A stretch of 56,429 bases of DNA from the NCBI GenBank assembly GCA_021200315.1, contig JAJQGU010000046.1, positions 1 to 56,429 of the forward strand. The letters run 5' to 3'. Source of the stretch: Akkermansiaceae bacterium. Its GTDB lineage: Bacteria > Verrucomicrobiota > Verrucomicrobiia > Verrucomicrobiales > Akkermansiaceae. Shown here in pieces: positions 44,202-53,659 of this stretch. Position 1 is the stretch's first letter; each line of letters starts with the position of its first letter. Made by a program: the position numbers and the translations under genes. The notes under the pieces were generated by a model. That model worked only from the letters and a program-made list of their open reading frames with translations. It did no database searches and was not told the origin of the DNA.

Positions 44202-46047
44202 GTCTTTTCTGTTCTGTGAGAAGATCGTTGGCGCGCGAATAGATCCGGTTGGCCAGAATCAGTGCGCAGCGGCGCATAAACGCCTCGTATCCCCTGGAAG
44301 AAGTGACGCCGGCATCGGGTTCGTCGAATCCCAGCCAGAGGAAAACGGCCATTTCCCTTCCGGACACCAGCACCCACTGGCCATCGTTTCCCGGCAGAGA
44401 ACAGCGCAGCACAGTGAGTCTGCCCTCTTTTTGAAAGGGCAGCAGACCTGTCACCACGCGCGCCACTTCGCGGGGAATGGCCTCCGGCGGATTGGCCGCA
44501 CTTTCGGCATAGAGGGAAGAGCCACCCAAGCTGCTGATGCGGCGCACCATGCGAAGCGGATAATCCCTGCCGCGGCGAATGAGGCAGAAAAGGCTGCGCG
44601 CTATGTCAATGCGCTTCATCGGGAAAAGCCCCGAATACAAATCGTCCCCCTCGGGCAGAGAATCCGAGAAATGCAGGCGGGCACAATAGCGGATCAGCGC
44701 TCTGCTGCCCAGCCTCCGCCCTGTCTCCAGCGCTTTGTTTTCCACAATGTGCATTCCATGTTCGCCGAAATCACTGGCGCAGGCGAACACGATCGGCGCA
44801 AAGGCGAGACCCGGGCGCGATGTTTCAAGCCATCGGTTCTTTCCGTCGATGGGAGAACGTCCTCCTGTTACAGCCAGTATATTGCCGTTGCTCGCCTTGA
44901 CGCAGAGAACCGCCGCCTGGATACATTTTCCCAGTCCTGCTTTGTCGCGTCCGGGCATCATGCGCCGCGCCGGAGTGCGCAGGAAATCCCGGCGTCTTTT
45001 CCCCGCCGAGCTGGTCTGAGGCGCCGGAGGGAATTCTTCATCGACCATGAGAGGGACGCTTCCTCCCTCCATAAAAGTCAGCATCGCTTCCGTCTCCCGT
45101 TCAATTTCTCTCTGCACGGGCAGATTCAACGCCGTAACCACATTGATGCCCGCGCCTCCCTCACCATACTGGCCGCGCAGCTCCGAGAGCTCGCCGCGCA
45201 CCCACATCAGCACATAGGAACTTGCCTGAGACACCGCAGACGGGACGATCTCGACGGGCTGCGCCTTTGTCTTCTCACACAGTTCAGGAGAAATCATTTT
45301 GAGCGCGCACATGCGGTCCAACGTGGCGTTGCGCTGGCATACGGCCGCTTTCATATCCCGCACAGGATTAAAAATGGAAGGCCCCCGCACAATGCCGGCC
45401 AGCATGGCGCTCTCTGAAAGATCGAGAGCCGAAACCTCCTTGCCGAAGTAATGCCACGCCGCCTGAGCAATGCCGTAGCAATCCTGCCCGAAATAAATGC
45501 GGTTGAGATACTGGGTGAAGATGGCCTTCTTGTCGTATTTCTCTTCAATACGCAAAGTGAGAGCCACTTCCAGCAGTTTGCGGTCGATGGACTTATCGCG
45601 CAGATCATACGTATTGCGCGCGAGCTGCATCGAAATGGTCGACGCCCCCTGTTGATAGGAAAAGCTTGAAATATTCTTCAGCATCGAGCGGACGAACGAT
45701 GAAAACACGACGCCGCCATGCTCGAAAAATCGCTCATCTTCCCGAGCGACAAAGGCATGAATGAGATCCTCCGGCAGCTCGCTCCACGCAACGTCACGAC
45801 GACCCTTCCCCGTCAATTCCGCCACGCGCAATCCCGGAGACGAGGAATCATACACCGTGCACCCCGGGAGAGGAGCGGCCACCAGATCTATATCGTACGT
45901 ACTTGCCCGCCACGAATACCACAGGAACACGCCGAACAGCAGAGCCAGCAAACAAGCCAGCAGCCCCAACAGAAACAGAATCCTCCCCGGCGAGATGCCA
46001 AAGACATCGAACCATCGCTTCCGTCGGTTAATCCCTGTTCCCAACAT
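44164..46047 (-). CDS. Class A PBP-like protein with GT51 transglycosylase and degenerate transpeptidase domain
   Basis: 627 residues, shorter than typical class A PBPs. One membrane segment at about 22-45. The GT51 domain is intact: catalytic Glu103 in REDERFFEHGG, GASTISMQLARN (134-145), RKLLEVALTLRIEEKY and LNRIYFGQDCYGIAQAA. It polymerises lipid II into glycan strands. The C-terminal domain has lost the penicillin-binding motifs: the SxxK site, expected in a PGSxxKP context, reads PGLAFAP (412-418), so both Ser and Lys are gone, and no KTGT is seen before the last strand. Probably a glycosyltransferase with a pseudo-transpeptidase. 4 bp after the TPR gene. Confidence 0.85.
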   Translation of the reverse strand: MLGTGINRRKRWFDVFGISPGRILFLLGLLACLLALLFGVFLWYSWRASTYDIDLVAAPLPGCTVYDSSSPGLRVAELTGKGRRDVAWSELPEDLIHAFVAREDERFFEHGGVVFSSFVRSMLKNISSFSYQQGASTISMQLARNTYDLRDKSIDRKLLEVALTLRIEEKYDKKAIFTQYLNRIYFGQDCYGIAQAAWHYFGKEVSALDLSESAMLAGIVRGPSIFNPVRDMKAAVCQRNATLDRMCALKMISPELCEKTKAQPVEIVPSAVSQASSYVLMWVRGELSELRGQYGEGGAGINVVTALNLPVQREIERETEAMLTFMEGGSVPLMVDEEFPPAPQTSSAGKRRRDFLRTPARRMMPGRDKAGLGKCIQAAVLCVKASNGNILAVTGGRSPIDGKNRWLETSRPGLAFAPIVFACASDFGEHGMHIVENKALETGRRLGSRALIRYCARLHFSDSLPEGDDLYSGLFPMKRIDIARSLFCLIRRGRDYPLRMVRRISSLGGSSLYAESAANPPEAIPREVARVVTGLLPFQKEGRLTVLRCSLPGNDGQWVLVSGREMAVFLWLGFDEPDAGVTSSRGYEAFMRRCALILANRIYSRANDLLTEQKRHEHTTSGIASRD

Positions 46048-46051
46048 GAGC

Positions 46052-48505
46052 TTATTCCATCAGCAGCCGAAGCCGCCTATCGGGAACCCACGAGGGGAAT
46101 TCATCGCGCAGCATTTTCTCATACAGAGTACTCTCTTCGGCCTTATCCGCTTTTTTCAACGCGGCGATCAATTTGTACAGAGCGGCCGGCTTCATTTCCG
46201 TGTCAGAAATCACATTAGCCACACGCCCATAGTTTTTTGCCGCCTCCGAATAATTTTTCTCCGCGTAATACGTATCCCCCAGCACAATGTAGAGAGCGGA
46301 CTTCAAAGGGCCGTCGACACCCTGGCCGATCGCCTCTTCCGCCACTTGGCGGGCGTCGGCGTACCGCCCCATGCCAAAGAGAAGCTCTGCCTTGTCCTTC
46401 ATGCCCTCAATCCGGCGATACGGCTGCGCCTCCATGGCGAGATACCGATCGATCGCCAAATTGCCCGTCTGATATTTTTCAAGCATCAGGCGCGACTTGG
46501 CCAGAGCTTTCCAGACCGAGGCATCCACTTTTCCGCTCGAGACGGGATGCTGTCCCCCTGCTTCGGACGCACTCCCGCCCGCCGCGTTTTTCACCACAAT
46601 GCTCAGGTATTCATCCGCAGTGGCATAATCTTTCCTCTGGAAGCTCGTCCACCCCAGCCAAGTAAGAATGGGCAAAGGAAGCGCATCAAACGAAGCCTTG
46701 TTTTCCGCACGCAGATGTTCCAATGCCTCCCGAAGCTTGTCAAGATTCTGCATCATGTAGTAACAATGCACCAGATTGGCGTCCACAAGAGAGCCGTACT
46801 GCGCGCTGTTGAGCGTCTTCGCCTCTTGAAAATGAAAAACCGCCTTCTCGCCGTCTCTTTTTTCGTAGTATGCCTTGGCCAGGGCATAATGAGCTTCGGC
46901 AAGCGCCGCGGGCTTAATGGAGGGGAAGTTCTTGATCAAGCCCTCGTAATAAAATATCATCGCGACGGCATCCCTGCCGGCCGTCATCTGGGCGGCCCTC
47001 TGCCATGCCAAGGCGGCCGCATTGGATTTCGGATATTCCGTAATCACCTTCTTGAAATCGGCCAGAGCCAGATCATCCTTCCCCATCTTGCGATAAGTAA
47101 CGCCGCGCAGCACATAGGCCTCGGGCATACGGCGGTCATTGGGATAATCGTGAATAAAGGCATCAAGCCGTCCTATGGCATCAGCGCTGCCCGCCTGAGC
47201 AAGACTCCACGCACATTTATATGCAGCTTCCGAACGAAGCTTCTCCGGCAGATTCCGCAAACGCAGAGCCGCATATTGCCGGGCGGCCTCTTCGGGGTTC
47301 ACCAGCAGCATCCGTTCCGCATACATCAGCCGTACGAGATCATTCAGGGGATTTTCGCAGTTGGCGCCCGGCACGGCATAGACATTCAGGTGACGCTGCG
47401 CCAACTGCATGAAACGTGCGCTCTTCGATTCCGAAGCACAAACGAGTTTCCGATACGAAGCGTCCACCGCCTCCTCCGTTCCCGGCCGGACTGCCTCAAC
47501 CGCAGCGAAATACTGCATGGCCCGCTCATACTGCTTCAGTTCATAGTACGCCTGCCCGATGATGAGACAACGGCGGGCCTCCATACCGGGATCGGACAAA
47601 GGCGCGCTGGACGAGGCGCGGGCAGCGATTTCCGTATAATTTTTATCCCGGTAGAGCAGGAGAAACGTTTCCAGCACGGCTTCCGGAGCGTACGCTTCCA
47701 TGCCGGGCATATTGGAAAGGCGGTGATAGAGCTCCTGCGATTCAGCGTTACGCCCCAGTTTGGCGGCGATGCGCGCCGCCTGCAGTGTGGCTTTGCTCCG
47801 GACTTCCAGAGAAATACGCTCACCGTCGAGCAGCCGGCGATAAAATCCATAGGCGCTCTCCAACCGCCCGTCCTCCGCTGCCAGATCGGCCAGAGATTTC
47901 AACGAATACACCCGCAGATCGGCCTCGATGCCCGGAGAGGAGACCAATTCTTGGAAAATCGACTGCGCCTTGCTGCGGTTCCCGAGTTTCATATAGGCAT
48001 GCCCCATGCGGTAAAGGGCGTCGGCGCGCATTTTCTGGTGAGTCGTTTGAGCAACGGTGATCTCGTAATACCGGCGAGCCTTTTCCCAGTCCAAGAGCCG
48101 GTCACACTGGTTAGCCAGCGCATAGGCGGCAGAGGCCGCTATATCTCCGGAGGATTTTGTGGCCGCTTCCGCGAGCACTACATTGGCCTGATTGATTTTG
48201 CCCAGCCCGGACAGGCAGGAGGCGCGATGATACTGAGCCCGCCCCCACTGAGGAGACTTGGGATAGCGTTTTGCAAAATCGGCGAACATCTTCTCGGCCT
48301 GGACAAGAAGAGAGCGTTTCTCCTCCGGAGCAAGCCCCGAGTCCTGGCTCTGCATATACAATTGCTCGGCAATGGCAAACGAATCATTTTCACGATCGGC
48401 CACCAAAATGTCATCATCAGGCACCTCGCGGGCGACCCGCTGAGCCTGCACTGCGGGCGAGCCCGCAGCCAGCATGACAAGTATGAAAGGAAAGCATTTT
48501 CTCAT
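46052..48505 (-). CDS. Large exported TPR-repeat protein
   Basis: 817 residues. Signal peptide at 1-21 (KCFPFILVMLAAGSPAVQA) ending near Ala-Gln. The remainder is almost entirely TPR-like helical pairs, for example LYRMGHAYMKLGNRSKAQSIF, ALADFKKVITEYPKSNAAAL and AHYALAKAYYEKRDGEKAVF. This predicts a long superhelical periplasmic scaffold for protein-protein contacts. It sits between exbD (20 bp upstream) and the GT51 protein (4 bp downstream), so it is probably the link between the motor and the wall synthase or an outer-membrane partner. No enzyme motif. The start is set at the signal peptide; an upstream ATG is in exbD. Confidence 0.85.
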   Translation of the reverse strand: MRKCFPFILVMLAAGSPAVQAQRVAREVPDDDILVADRENDSFAIAEQLYMQSQDSGLAPEEKRSLLVQAEKMFADFAKRYPKSPQWGRAQYHRASCLSGLGKINQANVVLAEAATKSSGDIAASAAYALANQCDRLLDWEKARRYYEITVAQTTHQKMRADALYRMGHAYMKLGNRSKAQSIFQELVSSPGIEADLRVYSLKSLADLAAEDGRLESAYGFYRRLLDGERISLEVRSKATLQAARIAAKLGRNAESQELYHRLSNMPGMEAYAPEAVLETFLLLYRDKNYTEIAARASSSAPLSDPGMEARRCLIIGQAYYELKQYERAMQYFAAVEAVRPGTEEAVDASYRKLVCASESKSARFMQLAQRHLNVYAVPGANCENPLNDLVRLMYAERMLLVNPEEAARQYAALRLRNLPEKLRSEAAYKCAWSLAQAGSADAIGRLDAFIHDYPNDRRMPEAYVLRGVTYRKMGKDDLALADFKKVITEYPKSNAAALAWQRAAQMTAGRDAVAMIFYYEGLIKNFPSIKPAALAEAHYALAKAYYEKRDGEKAVFHFQEAKTLNSAQYGSLVDANLVHCYYMMQNLDKLREALEHLRAENKASFDALPLPILTWLGWTSFQRKDYATADEYLSIVVKNAAGGSASEAGGQHPVSSGKVDASVWKALAKSRLMLEKYQTGNLAIDRYLAMEAQPYRRIEGMKDKAELLFGMGRYADARQVAEEAIGQGVDGPLKSALYIVLGDTYYAEKNYSEAAKNYGRVANVISDTEMKPAALYKLIAALKKADKAEESTLYEKMLRDEFPSWVPDRRLRLLME

Positions 48506-48524
48506 CGGTAAACGGGGGAACGAA

Positions 48525-48983
48525 TTATGGAGCGGGAGCGGCCGTCTCCTGCGCTTTGTCCGGCGGCATTTTTTTGGAGAATGAAACATTCCAGACACCG
48601 GCGGCATTGCAGCGGGCGATCACATCGACAATCTTCTGCCAACGGGCTTCGGCGTCTCCACGAATGCGGACGGGCTGGCTGGGATTCAGGCGCGCCATGT
48701 TGCGCAGGCGCGATTCGAGCTGGTCAAGTGAGAAACGCTCGCGATCGATCGTGACCACGATCCCCCCCTGCTCGTCCTCCCGTACGTTGATGATAAGCTC
48801 ATCAATGGCGCGCGACGCCTCTTCCGACGACTGCGGTGCCGAAGGAACCTTCACCTTGAGATCCTGCTCGTTGAGCATGAACTTCTGGGTGACGACAAAG
48901 AAAATAAGCAACAAGAACACCACATCGAGCATGGGCGCCAGCTGAAAGCCAATCGGATCAGGCATTCTGTAACTCAGTTTCAT
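48525..48983 (-). CDS. exbD: ExbD/TolR-type proton-channel subunit
   Basis: 152 residues. One membrane segment (about 11-33) with the conserved Asp20 in PMLDVVFLLLIFF that carries protons. The periplasmic domain includes ELIINVREDEQGGIVV and VRIRGDAEARWQKIVDVI, as in TolR/ExbD. With ExbB it turns proton flow into mechanical work. 26 bp after exbB. Confidence 0.9.
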   Translation of the reverse strand: MKLSYRMPDPIGFQLAPMLDVVFLLLIFFVVTQKFMLNEQDLKVKVPSAPQSSEEASRAIDELIINVREDEQGGIVVTIDRERFSLDQLESRLRNMARLNPSQPVRIRGDAEARWQKIVDVIARCNAAGVWNVSFSKKMPPDKAQETAAPAP

Positions 48984-49009
48984 CGCGCAAAGACGCTCCG
49001 TGAACGCAT

Positions 49010-49750
49010 TTAATATTCATCATCATCATCGAGCGGCTCCGCCAGCCGCTCCGGAGCCGCCGACACGCCCAGCCTGTTCTCGCGATCCATTTGAATGGAA
49101 ACGATGGACAGGATATGAGTGATCGCCGCCTCCATGTCCGTAACGCGCTTCTGCACACGGCTGCGGAAGATGGCATAAAAGCACACGGCGGGAATGCCCA
49201 AGATGAGCCCCCCCGCCGTCGTGATGAGGGCTTCGGCGATACCGCCGGCCATCTGCATCTGCTTGACCCCTTCAAAATTGCCGTCGGCAATCTCAATGAA
49301 CGTCTTCATCATGCCGATCACCGTGCCCAGCAGACCCAGCATCGGAGCGATGGCGCCTATGTCCGAAAGCCACGAAATTTGGCGTGTGAGAATATTTGCC
49401 TGCCGCGACCCTTCTGCGGCGGCCACGTCGCGCACCTCGTCAAAGCTGGCCATGGGGTTGCGCTGCAGAAACATCACCATGACCTGCACCGTGCGGGAGA
49501 AACTCGAATCGTTATAGTCGCACAGGGCGAGCAGGCCGCCATAATCCTTCTTGCGCAAATAAACCTCCACTTCCGAAACAAAGCGGTAAGGCAGCACCGC
49601 GCCGCGCCGCGTCGTCCACAGGCAAAGGAAAAAAATGATGGCGGCCACAAATGAAAGGAACAACAGAGGCCACATGATGAAGCCGCCCTTTTGAAAAAGG
49701 TCGACTACATCCCACGCAGGGGAAATGACCGGAAGAAGGGATGGAGACAT
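49010..49750 (-). CDS. exbB: ExbB/TolQ/MotA-type proton-channel subunit
   Basis: 246 residues. Three membrane segments: one at about 25-45 (MWPLLFLSFVAAIIFFLCL), then after a cytoplasmic loop the pair around ISWLSDIGAIAPMLGLLGTVIGMMKTF and AGGIAEALITTAGGLILGIPAVCFYAI, which is the MotA/TolQ/ExbB signature. The acidic tail ends DDDDEY. First gene of the seven-gene operon. The start follows a good promoter; a longer frame would begin inside the promoter. Confidence 0.9.
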   Translation of the reverse strand: MSPSLLPVISPAWDVVDLFQKGGFIMWPLLFLSFVAAIIFFLCLWTTRRGAVLPYRFVSEVEVYLRKKDYGGLLALCDYNDSSFSRTVQVMVMFLQRNPMASFDEVRDVAAAEGSRQANILTRQISWLSDIGAIAPMLGLLGTVIGMMKTFIEIADGNFEGVKQMQMAGGIAEALITTAGGLILGIPAVCFYAIFRSRVQKRVTDMEAAITHILSIVSIQMDRENRLGVSAAPERLAEPLDDDDEY

Positions 49751-49766
49751 GGCGTGTATGGAATGA

Positions 49767-49794
49767 AGTATATCGGATGCGCTCCGGTATTCAA
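49767..49794 (-). promoter_or_regulatory. Promoter of the exbB operon
   Basis: On the minus strand TTGAAT, 16 bp, TATACT, 16 bp before the ATG at 49750; predicted leader about 10 nt without a Shine-Dalgarno. Confidence 0.6.
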
Positions 49795-49902
49795 GAAAGA
49801 TACACGTCTTGCAGCGCCATTCTTTCACTCATGCGCCGCGGCGGGGAAAGACGAAAAGGCTTTTGACATCGCTCCGCGGCCGCTTCCGGGAAGAATGCCG
49901 AT

Positions 49903-50895
49903 TCATGCCCAGAGGGGACTCCATGAGAACGCCGCCGAGAAAAGAGCCGCCGCCAGCAATGTGCCCACCAGCATCAGACGGACTGCAAGCTTCAGATGAC
50001 GAGGCGACGCCTCCCGCGTCCCCTCGCCTATCCACGGGTAATCGGCCTTCACGCCTCCATAGGCAACGGCTCCCCCTATTTGGAGATTCAAAGCTCCCGC
50101 AAAAGCCGCCTCGCTCCAGGCGGAGTTCGGGCTGGCGTGCGCCCTGCGGTACTTCCATCCGATGCGCAGGGCCCCCGCTCCCCGCAGCCCCGGCATCAGA
50201 AAAGCCGCCAGCGACGCCAGCGGAAGAGAGAACCGGGCGGGGAGCCAGTTCAGAACATCGTCCGCATGCGCCGCGAAAGCGCCGAAATGAAGGTACTCCG
50301 CATTGCGCTTGCCCCACAGCGCGTCCAACGTATTGGCCGCCCGATGCAGAACCGCTGCGGCGGCGCATCCTTCCGCGCCCCCGAGCGTCCAGCCCGCCGC
50401 CGCCCAGAACAGGGTGGCGAGCACGCCGTCCGTCCAATTTTCCGCGACACTTTCAATGGCGGCCCGCAAAACGCCCGCCAGATCGAGGCCGCCCGTATCG
50501 CGGCCCACGATCATCGAGACGGCGCCCCGCGCCTCCTCCGTATTTCCCCCGCACGCCGCGCGCAGCACCCTCCCGGCATGTTCGGCCAGGCTGCGCGGCG
50601 AAAGACACAGATACACCCACACGGCGGCCGTCAGGTCAGCGGCGCTCATGGCGCCCCCGCAGCGGGCGAGCGCTGCCGTGCCCCATGCCGCGGCAGCGGC
50701 GGGAACAAGCGTACCCAGCGCAGCCCACATTCCCGCGCAGAAAGTTTTCCCGAGACGCCGCTTCCAGAATCGTTCCATCCACCCGGCCCACTTCGCCGCC
50801 AAACAGACAGGATGGCAGGAGTTCGGCGCCTCGCCCAGAAGAAAATCCAAGGCCAGCGCAAGCGGGAGGACGCAGAGAGAGGAAAAAGAAATCAT
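49903..50895 (-). CDS. cbiB: Adenosylcobinamide-phosphate synthase
   Basis: 330 residues, several membrane segments. Attaches aminopropanol phosphate to adenosylcobyric acid. Landmarks: DFLLGEAPNSCHPVCLAAKWAGWME at the N-terminus, SMIVGRDTGGLD, ESVAENWTDGVLATLFWAA and ANTLDALWGKRNAEYLHFG. It overlaps the upstream cobC-cobQ fusion by ATGA, so three steps of the lower cobalamin pathway are encoded by two coupled genes. Confidence 0.93.
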   Translation of the reverse strand: MISFSSLCVLPLALALDFLLGEAPNSCHPVCLAAKWAGWMERFWKRRLGKTFCAGMWAALGTLVPAAAAAWGTAALARCGGAMSAADLTAAVWVYLCLSPRSLAEHAGRVLRAACGGNTEEARGAVSMIVGRDTGGLDLAGVLRAAIESVAENWTDGVLATLFWAAAGWTLGGAEGCAAAAVLHRAANTLDALWGKRNAEYLHFGAFAAHADDVLNWLPARFSLPLASLAAFLMPGLRGAGALRIGWKYRRAHASPNSAWSEAAFAGALNLQIGGAVAYGGVKADYPWIGEGTREASPRHLKLAVRLMLVGTLLAAALFSAAFSWSPLWA

Positions 50896-53471
50896 GCCAA
50901 GCCCATGGAACGGTAGACGATTCGGAGATTGACGGCGCTCCGCACGGCATCCGCCAAGCGATCGATGGAGGCTTCGAGATTATACTCGGCGAGAACGCGC
51001 CCGGCGGGTTCAAGCCCGGAATCGAGACGCACGCGGTCGATGAACGCACGGCGAAACGCATCATCATCGAAAATGCCGTGCAGATAGGTGGCCCACATGC
51101 GATCCGCGCCGAATCCGCAGGGAGTTCCGTCTGTTTTAAAAAAAAGCGGCCTGCATCCCTTCCCCGCCGCTGTCTCGCCGTGATGGATCTCGTATCCGTT
51201 CGTCGGGACGCCCAGCGGAGTGCGGACGCGTTCCGCCAGGGCGAGAGTTTTCCCGCACTGCATGGTCGTTTCAAAATCGAGCAGTCCGAGCATGGGCGCG
51301 TGTACATGTCCGGATTCCACCTGATACGGATCATGCACGGCCTGCCCCATCATCTGAAGGCCGCCGCAGATACCGAGAGTCCATTTCCCGGCCCGGGCAT
51401 GCTCCGCCACGAGATCCGCCAGGCCGGACTCGCGCAGCGAGAGGAAGTCGCACACCACGCTCTTTGAGCCGGGCAGAATGACACAATGCGGCGCACCGAA
51501 ATCTCCGGCGGAGCGGACGGCTCTCAACCGCACGTCCGGCTCGGCGGCCAAGGGGGCGAAATCCGTGTAATTCGAAACATGCCCGGGCATGACCACGGCA
51601 ATATCGAGCGCATCCGGACGGGTTTCCAAGGCATCTTCGAAGGAAAACGACGAGCGATCCTCTTCCGGCAGGCGGAGATCCCGCAGCATGGGCACCACCC
51701 CCGCCACGGGCGTCCCCGTCATGGAGAAGATGTAATCATGGGCCGGCGCAAGCAATGAGGCCTCCCCGCGGAATTTATTGACCAGAAAACCGCAAAGAAG
51801 CCGCTTCTCTTCGGGGGAGAAAGTCAGCCATGTGCCGAGCAGAGACGCGTAGCATCCGCCCCGGTCAATGTCCCCCACAAGCAGCACACGAGCGTCCGCA
51901 TACCGCGCCATATTCATGTTCACAATATCGGCATGTTTCAGATTCACTTCTCCCGGACTGCCCGCCCCTTCGAGAACCATGGCTTCGTGCTCGGACGACA
52001 GTTCGTCGTACGCCTGACACACAGTCGGCCAGAGCCGGGCTTTCGCCCGCGTGAACCCGCTTGCGTCCAGATGCCCGACAGACCGGCCCAGCATCACCAC
52101 TTGGGAGCCGCAATCGGAATGCGGCTTCAACAGCACCGGGTTCATGCGCACATCGGGATCGAGCCGGCAGGCCGCCGCCTGCACCATCTGCGCGCGCCCC
52201 ATCTCCTCTCCCAGAGCGGTGACCCCGGAGTTCAAAGCCATGTTCTGCGCCTTGAAAGGAGCGACGTCGTAGCCATCCTGCAGGAGAATCCGACAGAAGG
52301 CCGCGGCAAGGACGCTCTTCCCCGCATCCGAACAGGTGCCCTGCAGCATCAGGGCAGGTCTGCGCCGGCGCGGAAGAACGGCGGGAGCGAGTCTCTTCCC
52401 GGCAGCCTCGCGCAGGACATCGACCAAGACCGCGTTGGATTCTTCGTCCCGCACGGCCGCGCGATACCACCCGCCGAATTCCAGCCCGCGATAATTCGAA
52501 CAATCGCGCAGAACAACGCCGTGCGCACGCAGGCAATGCAACGCCGACGCACGAAATCCGGAACGCAGCCGCAAGAGTATGTAATTCGCGGCGGAATCCA
52601 TTACATCTACATCAGGGAGCGTCTTCAGAGCATCGGACAGCGCACCGCGGCGGGCGGCGTTGCGCACCCGTTCCGCAGAGGCAAAGCCGCCTGCATCCGC
52701 AAACACGGCACAGGCCGCCGCCGCGGCCAGAATATTGAGGCACCACGCCGGCAGAAACGCCCGCCAGAGTGCGGCAAACTTCCGCCCCGTCACGGCATAT
52801 CCGCAGCGCAAACCGGCCAGCCCGTAAAACTTCGTCAGAGAACGAAGCACGATCAAGTTTTCCCGGCGCGCCGCCTCGCTTACCAGAGAACTGTCCTCCC
52901 CCGCATAGTCGATGAACGCCTCGTCAAGCACCCAAAGCACATCAGGCCGCTGTTCCGCCGCCTCACGCATCCGTTCAGGAGCGAGCAGGACACCGGTCGG
53001 ATTGCCGGGCGAGGCAAGCCACACCATTCCTCCTGCGGGGGCGGCGGTCTTCAAGCTTTCCCAATCGGGCACGAACCCATCCTCCGAGTGCGTCATGAAA
53101 TGGCGAACGGCGAGCCCAGCCTTGCGGCAAGCCGCCTCATATTCCGAAAACGCCGGCTGCACAAGGAGAACCTCTCTGTCACGCGCCAGAAATGGCAGCG
53201 AATGGATCAGCCCGTTGCACCCGTTGCCAAACACCACGCACTCGGCAGGGATTCCATGGAAGGCGCCGGCGGCTTCGCACGCCTCCTCGCCGCACGGCGA
53301 AGGATACCGACCCAAGACATCCAGCCCCCGCAGCAAAACGCCGCGCAGCCAATCGGGCGCACCCTCCGGGCGCACATTCACGCTGAAATCCAAGATATCC
53401 TCCGGCTTCCTTCCTCTCTCCGCCGACAATCGGCGCCAGTCCCCTCCGTGAACATGCATGCCTTCCATCAT
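50892..53471 (-). CDS. Fusion of threonine-phosphate decarboxylase (CobC/CobD-like) and cobyric acid synthase (CobQ)
   Basis: 859 residues. Residues 1 to about 357 are a PLP aminotransferase-fold domain: HVHGGDWRRLS start, SPGNPTG (154-160), and the PLP lysine 214 in SLTKFYGLAGLRCGY; this matches enzymes making aminopropanol phosphate from threonine phosphate. After a basic linker (RRRRP) comes CobQ: P-loop-like GTCSDAGKS (378-386), FKAQNMALNSG, then the glutamine amidotransferase with Cys in GICGGLQMMG and His in TYLHGIFDD. The start is fixed by the promoter, which covers the more upstream ATGs; MM at 53471/53468 or Met at 53459 remain possible. Confidence 0.9.
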   Translation of the reverse strand: MMEGMHVHGGDWRRLSAERGRKPEDILDFSVNVRPEGAPDWLRGVLLRGLDVLGRYPSPCGEEACEAAGAFHGIPAECVVFGNGCNGLIHSLPFLARDREVLLVQPAFSEYEAACRKAGLAVRHFMTHSEDGFVPDWESLKTAAPAGGMVWLASPGNPTGVLLAPERMREAAEQRPDVLWVLDEAFIDYAGEDSSLVSEAARRENLIVLRSLTKFYGLAGLRCGYAVTGRKFAALWRAFLPAWCLNILAAAAACAVFADAGGFASAERVRNAARRGALSDALKTLPDVDVMDSAANYILLRLRSGFRASALHCLRAHGVVLRDCSNYRGLEFGGWYRAAVRDEESNAVLVDVLREAAGKRLAPAVLPRRRRPALMLQGTCSDAGKSVLAAAFCRILLQDGYDVAPFKAQNMALNSGVTALGEEMGRAQMVQAAACRLDPDVRMNPVLLKPHSDCGSQVVMLGRSVGHLDASGFTRAKARLWPTVCQAYDELSSEHEAMVLEGAGSPGEVNLKHADIVNMNMARYADARVLLVGDIDRGGCYASLLGTWLTFSPEEKRLLCGFLVNKFRGEASLLAPAHDYIFSMTGTPVAGVVPMLRDLRLPEEDRSSFSFEDALETRPDALDIAVVMPGHVSNYTDFAPLAAEPDVRLRAVRSAGDFGAPHCVILPGSKSVVCDFLSLRESGLADLVAEHARAGKWTLGICGGLQMMGQAVHDPYQVESGHVHAPMLGLLDFETTMQCGKTLALAERVRTPLGVPTNGYEIHHGETAAGKGCRPLFFKTDGTPCGFGADRMWATYLHGIFDDDAFRRAFIDRVRLDSGLEPAGRVLAEYNLEASIDRLADAVRSAVNLRIVYRSMGLA

Positions 53472-53481
53472 CTCCCCGCCC

Positions 53482-53510
53482 ATGCTACCCGAAGCGCTCC
53501 CGATTGTCAA
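53482..53510 (-). promoter_or_regulatory. Near-consensus promoter of the cobalamin genes
   Basis: On the minus strand TTGACA, 17 bp, TAGCAT, 10 bp before the ATG at 53471. The leader is only about 4 nt, so no cobalamin riboswitch can be present on this transcript. Confidence 0.65.
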
Positions 53511-53659
53511 CGGGTCTCAACCCGCCCGGCCTCCCGCGCGGACAAGCCCGCGTCTCTCAACAGAGAAGCCGCCGATTGCCGCCTGCCCCGTCCCGTCGTC
53601 TCCGGCGAGTCTCCGGCGGAGAGCTCCATCGAGACGGCTGCCCGGCCTCCGGTTTGCGC

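Noticed and set aside
45761..48511. 916-codon open frame on the plus strand
   Set aside because: Antisense to the exported TPR protein and the PBP; product is Arg/His/Pro-rich with no motifs.
49809..51467. 552-codon plus-strand frame
   Set aside because: Antisense to cbiB and the cobC-cobQ fusion; Arg/Pro-rich shadow.
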